Part shown: positions 35,720 to 45,765 of the stretch, one piece after another | Layout: each line of letters starts with the position of its first letter | How positions within the stretch are numbered: position 1 is the first letter of the stretch | NCBI GenBank assembly: GCA_010909165.1 | Contig: VJWM01000011.1 | Location: forward strand, 248,001 to 312,000 | Source of the DNA: Anthoceros angustus | Lineage: Eukaryota; Streptophyta; Anthocerotopsida; Anthocerotales; Anthocerotaceae | DNA: 64,000 bases | Direction: 5' to 3' | Translations under genes and position numbers: made by a program | The notes under the pieces: generated by a model | Databases searched by the model: none | Told to the model about the DNA's origin: nothing | Seen by the model: only the letters and a program-made list of their open reading frames with translations

Positions 35720-36810
35720 AGGCGTTGTAATTTAAATGTTGTAATTGCTTTTCAATTGGGATGTTGTAGATGGTTTTGTAAAGCAGTCGTTGTAAAGCGT
35801 TGTACCCACAACGTCTCAAACTTAGATGTTGTAATTGCTTTGCAATTGGGATGTTGTAGATGGTTTTGTAAAACAGTCGTTGTAAAGCGCGTTGTACCCA
35901 CAAGGGCGTCTCAAACTTAGATGTTGTAATTGCAATTGGGATGTTGTAGATGGTTTTGTAAAACAGTCGTTGTAAAGCGCGTTGTACCCACAGGGCGTCT
36001 CAAACTTAGATGTTGTAATTGCTTTGCAATTGGGATGTTGTAGATGGTTTTGTAAAGCGTTGTAAAGCGCGTTGTACCCACACGAGACGTCTCAAACTTA
36101 GATGTTGTAATTGCTTTCGCAATTGGGATGTTGTAGATGGTTTTGTAAAGCAGTCGTTGTAAAGCGCGTTGTACACCAGACGTCTCAAACTTAGATGTTG
36201 TAATTGCTTTTGCAATTGGGATGTTGTAGATGGTTTTGTAAAGCAGTCGTTGTAAAGCGCGTTGTACCCACAGACGTCTCAAACTTAGATGTTGTAATTG
36301 CTTTTGCAATTGGGATGTTGTAGATGGTTTTGTAAAGCAGTCGTTGTAAAGCGCGTTGTACCCACGAGACGTCTCAAACTTAGATGTTGTAATTGCTTTT
36401 GCAATTGGGATGTTGTAGATGGTTTTGTAAAAGCAAAGTTGTAAAGCGTTGTACCCACAGACGTCTCAAACTTAGATGTTGTAATTCCTTTTGCAATTGG
36501 GATGTTGTAGATGGTTTTGTAAAAGCAGTCGTTGTAAAGCGCGTTGTACCCACCGAGACGTCTCAAACTTAGATGTTGTAATTCCTTTTGCAATTGGGAT
36601 GTTGTAGATGGTTTTGTAAACAGTCGTTGTAAAGCGCGTTGTACCCACACAGACGTCTCAAACTTAGATGTTGTAATTCCTTTTGCAATTGGGATGTTGT
36701 AAATGGTTTTGTAAAATGTCGTTGTAAAGCGCGTTGTACCCACACAGACGTCTCAAACTTAGATGTTGTAATTCCTTTTGCAATTGGGATGTTGTAAATG
36801 GTTTTGTAAA
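35720..36810. repeat. about 94-bp tandem array, twelve units (right subterminal field)
   Basis: Each unit holds GACGTCTCAAACTTAGATG, TTGTAATTGC, CAATTGGGATGTTGTAGATGG, TTTTGTAAA, GTCGTTGTAAAGCGCG and TTGTACCCAC. Unit starts fall near 35,809, 35,902, 35,996, 36,085, 36,180, 36,273, 36,367, 36,463, 36,557, 36,651 and 36,747, with an earlier partial unit at 35,720. The GTTGTAAA word occurs several times per unit, so the array multiplies the element's subterminal motif. A field with ATGACATGGC and CACATCACC words fills 36,810-37,080. Confidence 0.92.
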
Positions 36811-37107
36811 TGGCACCACGTCATCACATGGTGATGTGGCAATGAGGGCCATGTCATCAAATTATGCCATGTCATCACGATGATGTGGCAATGAAGCCAT
36901 GTGGCAACAACATGCCATGTCATCACTTGGTGATGTGGCGATGATGTGGCGCCACATCACCACTTTAATGACATGGCCGGGCGGCCATGTCATCAATTTT
37001 ACAACGTCATGAAGCTCTCGGTTTACAGCGGGCGTTGTTGCGCGTTTACAACGCCACGCGTTGTAACACCCGTAAAACCGTTGTAAAACCCTCATTTTCT
37101 TGTAGTG

Positions 37108-39535
37108 CTCGCGATGCAGCGGTGCGGCGATTGCCAGAAAAGAAGGATGAGAATGGATTGTGGACGGGCGGAGAGGAGTGTGGTGACTATCGGCCGTTGA
37201 GCGGCGAATCCCACATGACCACTATCCCATGCCCGGGTGAAGAGATCTTCGACACCATTGGGTCTGCCAAGTTCTTCTCAACATTGGACTTGAGGCTAGG
37301 GTTTCACCAAGTAGAGATCGTCAAGAAGACAAGAAGAAAAGCGTTCGGGGCGATTGCTTGAGTGGAATTACATGCCATTTGGGTTGAAGACGCCAACGCA
37401 GTTCAAAAGGTACATGGACAATGAGCTCAAGGACTTGCATTTCGCCAAGTGCTACATTGATGATGTCATCATCTTGACAATACCTTTGAGGAGCATCTAC
37501 AACATCTTGAGCGGTCTTTGCTAGGTGCTTGTGGGTTGAAGGCCCATCCAGGAAGTGTCGATTTGGAGAGGATAAGGTGTTGTACTTGGGTCATTGGATC
37601 ACGCTGGATCTCGCCGCATGCCACCAAGGTGGAGGCAATCGTGCATTCCGTGCCAAACGACATCTCGTTGAGGGCATTCTTGGGTTTGGCGGTTACTACG
37701 AAGTTCATTCCGCGGATGAGCGGATTGCGGCCATTGAATGACTTGTTGAAGAAGTTGGTGACTTGGCGTTGGACTCAAGAGGAGGAGTCGCTTTCATGGA
37801 GTTGAAGGGTAGACTCATGAGCTCGCCAATTCTTGGTCATCCAAACTTCATGGCCGTTCGTACTTTACGATTGGAGCAAGTCGGCATAGGCGATCTTGCG
37901 GATCAATGACAAGGAAGAGGAACATGTCGCTATGCCGTCGGAGCAACAACCGGTGAGTCCAACTACTCGCCTATGAAGGAGAATGTCTTGCAGCGTGTGG
38001 GCGTCGGACACTTTTCGTACTTGTTTGGACATCAATTTCGACTAATCACCGACCATCAACCCTTGCATTGGTTGACGAGCAGCTTACGGAAAGGCGAGGT
38101 GGGCTCTCATTCTCCGGGAGTATGACTTTGTCATCGAACACACCGGCGGTAGAGTTCACTCTAATCTTGATGGGTTGTCAAGGAATCCTCTACCTCGTGT
38201 GAAGACACTACAGGCCGGGCAAGATTCGGATGACGAGCAACCTGAGAGTAGTCCGGATACCATGTTGGCCATCTTGAGGATCGAAGATGACCCTCCACTC
38301 ATCGCTATGCGGTCCGTCAGGACATCGGGCGGATGCAATAGCGGTGACCTTCCTAAGGTCGGGAATTGCCACAAGGGCTTTCATCTCGAGCGGCCAAGCT
38401 ACGAGAAGGTGGCTCGGTACTATTGGAAGGAGGACATAATGTATGTCCGTGATTACAGAGATAGAATTGTACCCAAGCCGGAGGTGAGACTCATCACCCA
38501 GTGCATGAAGGCTTAGGGCATTTTGGTGCTAAGCGCACCTCGGATGCTCGAGCCACACACAGGCAAGGATGTATGGAGATGTGGAAAGGTCGCAGAATGT
38601 AGAGTGTGCGATCGAGTGAAGGCAAGGTTCACGACCAATGATGTTGTGCTTCACTCTCTGCCGATCCGAGGACTCTTCTACAGGTGGAGTGTGGATCTCA
38701 TGCCGGACATGCAGGACGCGTCGAAACAAGCATGTCATGCTAATGGTGGAGCATTTCAAGTGGTGCGAGGTTGCCATCTTACCCAAGCGTGACTCTCGGC
38801 TTACCGGTAAGGCGTTCTTGGCTTCCGTTCTTAGTCGATATGGAGCATGTGCAGGTTCTCACCGAGGCAAAGAATTCGTGGGGAATTCAAGACTTGCTTA
38901 GAGCTTGATTGATCATCGACGTGCGTCGAGATCATCCTCAAGCCGATGGACTTGCTGAGCGCTTAGTGCGGACCTTCAAGCGGGCCTTGCGTATTGTCTC
39001 ACAAATGACCAAGACATGGGATGAAGGGATGCCATACCTAGTGCTAGTGCAGGTGAGCAATCAAGCGACCTTGAGCAATTTTTCACCATACTACTTGTTG
39101 TATGGGCGACAACCATTTTGCCAAACGTGAGGCAAGCAAGGCTACAAGCACCATGGATTGGCGCGGATGATTGCCTACGAGACACAGGCGGGAGCTTTTC
39201 AACGGATCATGCCCATGGCAATGGAGAACCTTGCCATAGCGCAACACATGGATCAACTGCGCTATGCTTACACGAGGAGGGACATGGAAACCCAAGGTGC
39301 GCAAGTTCGAAGTTGGAGATTATGTCTACCTGCATCGGAAGCCAGGCAACACCTTGGAGGTATCCACCAGCAGAGTCATCTTGCGGGTCGTGCGAGTAGG
39401 CAAAGATGGAGTGCTTGAGCTTGAAGGATCCGATGGCCGAAGATGGAAGGATCACCTCAAGAACTGCGCACCATGCCACTTACCCAATTTGGACCCTCAA
39501 CTACGGCCTACAATGTGGCGTCCACCCAAAGACTT
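37108..39535 (+). pseudogene. Gypsy RT (rest), RNase H and integrase, frameshifted
   Basis: RT resumes at the CACTA insertion point. Visible blocks are DYRPL (37,182-37,198), IGSAKFFSTLDLRLGFHQVE (37,258-37,318), PFGLKTPTQF, and the catalytic YIDD at 37,453-37,464, then YLGHWIT and LRAFLGLA. RNase H shows FRLITDHQPLHWL (38,035-38,075). Integrase has an HHCC-type start (HEGLGHFGAKRT near 38,503, then CRVCDR), the first Asp in WSVDL (38,683-38,697), a GKEFV block (38,862-38,880) and the Glu in ADGLAERL (38,944-38,966). Downstream is a GPY/F-like module (FEVGDYVYLHRKPGN, 39,311-39,352). Multiple 1-2-bp shifts break the frame. Confidence 0.9.
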
Positions 39536-39671
39536 GGAGTGTCAGGTTTGTGGACGATGATGATGATGATGCTTCTTTGTGATCGGTGCAATAGGGGATA
39601 CCACATGTTTTGTGTTCAACCACCTCTTGACATTCCAGGAAGATTGGTTTTGTGCACAATGCACTACATGA
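39536..39671 (+). pseudogene. PHD finger at the C-terminus of the Gypsy integrase
   Basis: All eight zinc ligands of a PHD finger (C4-H-C3) are present in order: CQVC (39,540-39,551), an Asp-rich spacer, LCDRC (Cys 39,578-39,580 and 39,587-39,589), GYH with His 39,602-39,604, FC (39,608-39,613), PPLDIP, and WFCAQC (39,645-39,662), followed by a stop at 39,669-39,671. Two frame shifts separate the blocks. PHD fingers read the histone H3 tail, usually its K4 methylation state. In many Gypsy elements a chromodomain occupies this position and steers integration, so the PHD finger is the likely chromatin-targeting module here. That role is inference. Confidence 0.88.
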
Positions 39672-39730
39672 GGTGCGTCGTGTAGTCCTACTAATGATAA
39701 TGTTGACTTGGAGTCTCACATTATCGGGGA

Positions 39731-39800
39731 TTGGTTTGCACCTATATACTGCGTATTAGATTTGTTTGCTTGGTTGTTGGTCGAGGAAGTGCTTATATGA
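39731..39800 (+). repeat. pre-LTR segment duplicated after the right LTR
   Basis: TTGGTTTGCACCTATATACT onward, about 55-70 bp, recurs at 40,443-40,510. It brackets the right terminal repeat as direct copies. This complicates where the LTR ends. Confidence 0.8.
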
Positions 39801-39823
39801 ATTCAAGTGCTTACCTCGTGCGG

Positions 39824-40442
39824 CATGCCGTGTGATACTAATCTCGCACTTGGGTTTAGTGTTTGATTAGCATTAATTAATCTAATTACTTATCTTTAAG
39901 TAAGTAATTAGTGTTAATTAATCTAAGTGCTTATGTTAATTAAGCATTGATTAGTGTTAATTAATCTAATGTGCTTATGTTAATTAAGCATTGATTAGTG
40001 TTAATTAATCTAATGTGCTTATGTTAATTAAGCTAAGTTAATTAAGATGCATTGATTAGTGTTAATTAAACATGGTTAGCAATAATTGGATAAGCTCAAG
40101 TAATATGCTTTGGCATATTGCATATTATAGTGTATTCTTAGGATACAATAGCTAAGTGGATAAGCTCAAGTAATGCTTTGGCATATTCCTTGCATATTAT
40201 AGTGTATTCTTAGGATATTTACGGCATATATGATGCCGATAGGATATCTTAGGAATATGCCGATGCCGGTCTAGTATATATAGACCCTTCCATTGAGGAC
40301 AAGCTCGGATCATAGCTTGTCCTCTAGATATGTCTGTCTGAGGCGTTGTGAGGAGGCCATATGACTCAGGGCGATGTGTGAGGAATTTGCGTGTTGTTCG
40401 TGGGGAGGTGTGTTTGTGCCACGGCGAGCTACTCCTCTGTTA
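39824..40442 (+). repeat. right terminal repeat (putative 3' LTR) of the Gypsy element
   Basis: It matches 11,448-11,942 from CATGCCGTGTGATAC on. It includes TTAATTAAGCATTGATTAG repeats, a TAGTATATATAGACCCTTCC TATA-like stretch (40,273-40,292) and a GAGCTACTCC end. It is longer than the left copy. Confidence 0.75.
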
Positions 40443-40657
40443 TTGGTTTGCACCTATATACTGCGTATTAGATTTGTTTGCTTGGTTGTTGGTGGAAGTG
40501 TATATACAGATTGATTAACACGTGTATATCAAGTCATTTAACCCTAACAGGTTATCCAATTAACACTCCCACTTAATCTGGACGGGTTAAATAGGACTAT
40601 CCTAAGTCAAGACCTATCCAGTAAATCGTCAGTCTTCGTCCTCACTCGGTAGAAGCG

Positions 40658-41137
40658 ATGGCAGTAGAGATTGCTGAGCTTGTTAGTCTAGGGGAGCAGA
40701 TGGAGAGAGACTACGCCTCTTGGGTCCTCACTGTCCTCGCCCTATTTCAGTCCATCTGTGCTGTGATCATCCTTATATCGGCATGCGTGACCATGATACG
40801 ATCACAGAACAACAGCTTGAGCAGCAAAGGGAGGTAGGAGGAAAGGAAGAGGATACAAAGCTCGGGCCATGAAAGTGACGAGAGGGAGAAGGGCACCCAA
40901 GGAGCACAAGGGACAGTTGCAGCGAGCTGGAGGCATGACGATTGGGAGGTATTCAGACAGTTTCAGGAGTCAATGGAGAGATGTGACAAGATCACGGAGA
41001 GGCTTCTCGACACGACAAAGAGAAGGACTGAGGCACTGCAGGCTCCGGTCGCGAAGGGATGCAAAGGTAAGCTAACCCCAGAATATCCAGGTAGCTCAGA
41101 AGCAAAGACTGGTATTGTTGTCGCATGCTCCCACTAG
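40658..41137 (+). CDS. antisense membrane ORF of Copia A (aORF-A)
   Basis: This frame is opposite to Copia A pol. An ATG at 40,658 opens 59 codons, then a TAG at 40,835-40,837, after which the same frame stays open to TAG 41,135-41,137 (159 codons). Residues about 21-47 form one strongly hydrophobic helix (WVLTVLALFQSICAVIILIS), preceded by an acidic N-terminus. After the TAG come a charged linker and an amphipathic helix (FRQFQESMERCDKITERLLD). A consensus splice donor (AAAGGTAAGC, about 41,063) and acceptor (TGTCTGCAG, to 41,239) would give a short second exon, REKEAAE and stop. Copia B has an ORF with the same layout in the same place. Function is unknown; env-like, viroporin-like or regulatory roles are all speculative. 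Confidence 0.55.
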
Positions 41138-41365
41138 TGGTGAATCAAAATAGGGTAGCAGCATCCTCACGATTAAATGGGTTACAGAGAGCTTCATCCA
41201 CTGAGTTGCTGAGACTGTTGTCTGTTGTGATGTCTGCAGGTAGGGAGAAAGAGGCAGCGGAGTAGGGAATGGGAGGCTAGAAGACCTGTTGGGGGTTCTC
41301 CTCCCATGTCAACAAACCCTAAGGAATCCTAAAGTAGGGCGAGTGGTCTATTAGGCCAAGACCTT

Positions 41366-42780
41366 CTACATGAGTGACATGTTTGTGTTTCGGGGTAACT
41401 TTGTCAAGATATCAGCAGTGTTTGCATCTATGTGTATGTAAGTAAGTTTAACAATACCCCTAGTAGTGATATCTCTAACATAATGATGCTGAATTTCAAT
41501 GTGCTTGGTACAAGCATGGAAACAAGGGCACTCGACTAAAGACAACTTGGCTGACTGGTTATCGCAAAACAAAATGGTAGGCTCTTTCTGTTTTGCATTC
41601 ACAAAAGTTAGAAAAGCTCTCTCCCACTCCACTTCTTTTGTGGCATCAGTAAGACACTTATATTCAGCTTCCGTACTTCACAGGGCGATGGAAGTTTGTT
41701 TTCTACAGCTCCAATTAACAACAGCAGAGGACAAAAGGAAGGCATAAGTGGACAAACTCTTGCGAGAATCACCATCAGATGCCCAGTTAGCATCAGTGAA
41801 GCCATGAAGGGTAGGAGCATTTGCACTTGTAGCAAAGGCCAAGGTAATGGGTACCTTTCAGGTATCTGAAAACTCTCTTAATGGCTGTCCAATGATTCCG
41901 ACCATGGCACTCTAAGAATTGTGATGCCGTGTTTACAGAATACGTTTTATCTGGTCGAGTCCAGTTGTTGACAAAGAGGAGGCTGCCCACTGCATGGCGA
42001 TAAGGAACATCCTTCATGTCTTCGATATCAGCTGCAGCTATTGGACAGTTCTGCCGAGTAAGTCTTATGCCAGTTGCTCCAGGTGTAGAAGCTGCATGTG
42101 CCTTGTCCATGTTGAAGCGAAGTAGAATCTCATAGATGTATTCGTGCCGATGAATAATGATCAAGCCCTCATCCCTAATGCGTAGGACTTGAATGCCAAG
42201 GCAAAACTTGAGGTCACCAACATCAGTCATTTCGAACTCAGCTCGCAGCATATGTTTCACCTGATCTAACAAATGCTTGTCATTGGCTGGAAAAATGGCG
42301 TCATCAACATAAATTGCAAGGAGCACATAAGTTGAGCCATGGTCATAGATGTACACCGAAGGATCAACAGAACTCTGACAAAAACCAAGATTTTTGAGGC
42401 AAGTATCTAGTCTTTTATTCCACCGTTGTGCACTTTGTCGAAGACCATAGATACATTTCACTAACTGACACACCCAATCAGGGTGTTCAGAGTCCTCATA
42501 ACCTTCCGGCTGCTCCATGTATAACTCCTCCTCAAGAAGACCATGGAGAAAAGCAGTTTTCACATCCATCTGTTGAAGCTCTAGATCATGTTCAGCAGCT
42601 AAACCCAGCATGAGCCGAATGGACTGAGAGCGCACCACCGGGGATAAGCTGCATTGAGCTTGTGTTTAAATACCCACTTGTAGATAATAGGTGTCCCCCT
42701 CTGCGAAGAACAACATCGGAATCACTGAGAGGTGCTTGATCATCTCTTGTAGATGAGGCCCGTAAACCTTTCAGGCTGAT
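41366..42780 (-). pseudogene. Copia A reverse transcriptase and RNase H
   Basis: The minus-strand frame from 42,638 is open for 281 codons and contains QMDVKTAFLHGLLEEELYME, QPEGYEDSEHPDWVCQL, the catalytic YVDD (within LAIYVDDAIF, about 42,295-42,325), FCLGIQVLRIRD and GSLLFVNNWTRPD, all typical of Copia RT. RNase H follows with FCDNQSAKLSL and KHIEIQHHYVRDI to TADILTK (41,366-41,632). A WVFKHKLN block upstream (near 42,665) is joined almost directly to SQSIRLMLGLA, so about 30 codons of RT are missing there. Confidence 0.92.
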
Positions 42781-42849
42781 GGAAGGAGCATGTTCAAACA
42801 ATGTTTGCCCCTCCCGTGCCCGGCGGTACCCGGACATGGGATCTTCCTT

Positions 42850-43730
42850 CGATAAACATGCTCCATCTGCACCACATGGAAGGGCCTATGACCAACCAAG
42901 GTCTTCCGCTCCCCGCTCACGCGACACGTCTGAAAAACGGCGAAGGCCACAACAAACGAAGAGGAGCCCGAATTATGCTCCGCCTCATTTGGCAACTCGC
43001 AGTAGCAGTACGTCCTCTCGCCCTTGGGACCCCAAGCCATGGCTCTCTTGTGCAACTTCATAACTTTGACTGTAAGCACGTCCGTTAACCGTGTATTATG
43101 CTTGTGTGTATCTTTGGATAATTGCAAAATCTGGCCTCAATGGACTACTTAGGGAGAGAACTCGCTTCCTTAAAGTGATAGAAGCAGCATTGTCATTCGC
43201 ATGAGCATGGGGAACGATGACGAGATCAGGACCCGCAATGAAAAACAAGGTAGGCAAGTGTGCTAAGAACCTGTCATCCTGGCTGAACAAGATCATATTC
43301 ACACGCCTTCTCCACTCAGCACTTTCACACCCTCGAACAATTGGTTTTCTTGACAATACTCTTCTAGAGCAACACATCGTCTTCTCACCCACATTAGGAG
43401 AACCAACAACACACAGCTCAAGGATGAATACGGTCGTTATGCTTAGCATCCAGCGGCATTCGAGATACCAATTTTCTTTGTCCCACATGTGGTAGAACTC
43501 CCCTTGGTACCTCCTCCACTTTGCCATCGCCTTGACTTGAATCGAACAAGTACCTATGTGATCGTCCGATCATTGCATTAGTAAAGTCCTCCTGTACCAT
43601 TGTGTAGCAAGCCTCCACAATCATCTCTGCCGCCTCAAGGAGCTGGTAATGCCCTTCGTCATTGTATTTGAAGTCCGCATATCCCGCAAAATAGTCCACC
43701 CTATTGTATGTGAACAAAAACCTATGATGA
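42850..43730 (-). CDS. unidentified protein-coding stretch
   Basis: The minus strand is nearly open in successive frames: YFAGYADFKYNDEGHYQLLE (43,418-43,690), CVVGSPNVGEKTMCCS, FLAHLPTLFFIAGPDLVIVP with HAHANDNAASITLRKRVL (43,096-43,527), then GERTYCYCELPNEAEH and GHRPFHVVQMEHVYRR (42,820-43,127). It reads like a real protein (varied composition, few stops) but I do not recognise the family. It lies between Copia A and the unidentified element. Confidence 0.4.
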
Positions 43731-43929
43731 CCTCATGCAGGATATGGACAGGAGAGAGGTTGCACCAGTGAGAGAGTTGAGGGAAAGGGGCATGTTTGGG
43801 ACCCTTGCAGTCTCATATGGTTTGAATATCTGCCGTATTGGAGGTATATGCTTAAGTGGGCACAGAAATGTGTGATGCACGTTGAAAAGAACAATGCGAA
43901 GGCTTTGTGGCAGACCTTCATAGGGGAGA

Positions 43930-45765
43930 AAGATGATCTTAGATCACGCTTAGACATGGAACAATATGGGGGAAAGAAGGCAATAGCCGTCCCACTCTTG
44001 CACGGGGGTGGAGAGCCGACGGGAGCGAATGAGGATGAAGGTTGATTTCCAAGGTTGCCGCTCTCATCCGACTGCTAGATACATGGGATTTGTCGCGGCC
44101 GGCAAGGACAACATGCACATTCACACTGGGATTACGGACGGCGGTCATTCAAAGACGCCAAATCAATTCACTTTGCAACTTAGGCAAGGGCCTTTTGGCA
44201 TCAAAACATAAGCCGGGTGTCCCTAGAACGAACCGTCGTAGGGCTCATGAAATGCTAGTTGCATCGGCACACGGCTCAACTCGCCATCCTACTCCTCTCC
44301 TCTTCCATAATGAAGGATGTACCATTTTTCACTCCAAAACATCTATAATCTAGTAATAGTACAAGGCGACATTTAAAGGCGAGAGCCCTGCAGTTTCTAC
44401 ACGGTGAATCACGGGACCCCAAGTTTGGCGCCTGGCAAACCAATCCCAAATATCCAACCGCAACATATCCATCCACTTCCATGATCTCAAGCAAACACCT
44501 CCCGATTTAAGACCTACAAGCATCCGTGACATCACTCATTATGCGAGGCTGCAACTACCGAGCACCTTCTTCTCATTTCACGGGCTCAATTGAGGGAAGT
44601 CAATCGTATGTCCGACATCAACCCAGTTCCAACATTATCCCTCCATGTCGGCGAGAAAGCGGTCAGATCCACGCTCAAAGCGGGCTCTCCAGCCATTGCC
44701 TCGGCTTGCACCAATGCTCGCAAAGCCACCATCCACAATAGTGAGCAACAAGGACGGTAGGTGAAGGAGGCCGCGTGCAGGTCGAAACATTCCAGATGCT
44801 GAGCATTGAAGGTTCATGGGAAGGTGCTTGTAGCAACAGTATATAGACATGGAACAATATGGGGAAAGAAGGCAATAGCCGTCCCACTCTTACTGCAGGG
44901 GTGGAAGCGGAAGCGGGGAGGCGAATGAGGATGAAGGTTGATTTCCAAAGGTTCAGCTCTCATCCGGTACTTTAGATACATGGGATTTGTCGCGGCCGGC
45001 AAGGACAACATGCACATTCACACTGGGATTACGGACGGCGGTCATTCAGCATGGAAATCAATTCACTTTGCAACTTAGGCAAGGGCCTTTTGGCATCAAA
45101 ACATAAGCCGGGTGTCCCTAGAACGAACCGTCGTAGGGCTCATGAAATGCTAGTTGCATCGCGGCACACAGCTCAACTCATATCCTACTCCCCTCTCCCT
45201 CTTCCATAATGAAGGATGTACCATTTTTCACTCCAAAACATCTATAATCTAGTAATAACGTGCAAGACGACATTTAAGGCGAGAGCCCACACCGTTTCTA
45301 CACAGCTGAATACAGGACCCACCAAGTTTGGCGCTCCTGTGCAAACCAATCCCAAATATCCAAATCCGGCAACATATCCATCCACTCTATGATCTCAAGC
45401 AAACACCTCCCACTTTATTGACCTACAAGCATCCGAGACATCACCGTCTCGAGAGTAGCAACTAGCCGAGCACCTTCTTCTCATTTCACGGGCTCAATTG
45501 AGGGAAGTCATCATATGTCCGAGCATCAACCCGTCCCCTTGATTATCCCTCCATGTCGGCGAGAAAACGGTCGCGATCCCTGCCTCAAACGGGCTCTCCA
45601 GCCATTGCCAAGTCGGCTTGCACCAATGCCTGCAAAGCCACCATCCACAATAGTGAGCAACAAGGACGGTAGGTGAAGGAGGCCGCGTGCACAAATCGAA
45701 ACATTAAGATGCCGAGCATTGAAGGGTTCAGGGAAGGTGCTATAGCTGGCACAGTAGCACGACAT
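43930..45765. repeat. tandem duplication of an approximately 900-bp segment
   Basis: The block starting ACATGGAACAATATGGGG (43,955 and 44,847) and ending near GAGCATTGAAGG (44,800 and 45,720) occurs twice in a row with many short differences. Shared internal landmarks are GGGATTTGTCGCGGCCGGC and CACGGGCTCAATTGAGGGAA. No gene is recognised; 45,765-46,200 shows nothing supportable. Confidence 0.85.

Larger units (their letters stand above)
16665..37107. mobile_element. CACTA (En/Spm-type) DNA transposon, 20.4 kb, inserted in Gypsy RT
   Basis: The left end reads CACTACAAG (16,665-16,673) and the right end CTTGTAGTG (37,099-37,107), a perfect 9-bp inverted pair. It is flanked by a perfect 3-bp target duplication, CTC at 16,662-16,664 and 37,108-37,110; 3 bp is the CACTA norm. 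Long subterminal fields rich in TTTACAAC/GTTGTAAA lie at both ends. Inside is a TNP2-type transposase on the minus strand, other unidentified ORFs, and captured host gene fragments. Removing the element restores the Gypsy RT reading across the insertion point, which confirms the boundaries. Confidence 0.93.
11448..40442 (+). mobile_element. Ty3/Gypsy retrotransposon with methyltransferase and PHD finger (split by a CACTA insertion)
   Basis: Direct terminal repeats (11,448-11,942 and 39,824-40,442) bracket a plus-strand Gypsy coding region: gag-like sequence, aspartic protease, C5 DNA methyltransferase, reverse transcriptase, RNase H, integrase and PHD finger. Without the CACTA insertion (16,665-37,107) the element would be about 8.6 kb. 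RT-RNaseH-integrase order marks it as Ty3/Gypsy. Reading frames shift many times because of short deletions, so no intact polyprotein can be read. The exact outer ends and target-site duplication could not be fixed: no TG...CA boundary with a matching flanking repeat is evident, and a 55-bp segment upstream of the right repeat (39,731) recurs just after it (40,441). Confidence 0.85.
40523..42850 (-). mobile_element. Ty1/Copia remnant A, 3' half (minus strand)
   Basis: On the minus strand the order is pre-RT linker, RT, RNase H, a spacer carrying an opposite-strand ORF, a purine tract (AAGTGGGAG, 40,568-40,576) and an LTR start (TGTTAATTGG, from 40,567 downward). No complete LTR can be traced because the 46-bp motif soon runs into the duplicated Gypsy segment. 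Integrase is absent. A gag/protease piece of Copia type on the same strand at 61,979-62,374 may belong to the same element. Confidence 0.75.

Noticed and set aside
35917-36743. Minus-strand ORFs of 130 and 152 codons with repeated LQHLSLRR
   Set aside because: They are translations of the 94-bp tandem array, and their frames follow its indels.
35720-36810. CRISPR-like regular repeats
   Set aside because: Units abut with no unique spacers, the context is a plant transposon, and no cas genes are present.
40658-41137. Host gene inserted in Copia A
   Set aside because: The matching position and architecture of the ORF in Copia B argue that it belongs to the Copia elements.
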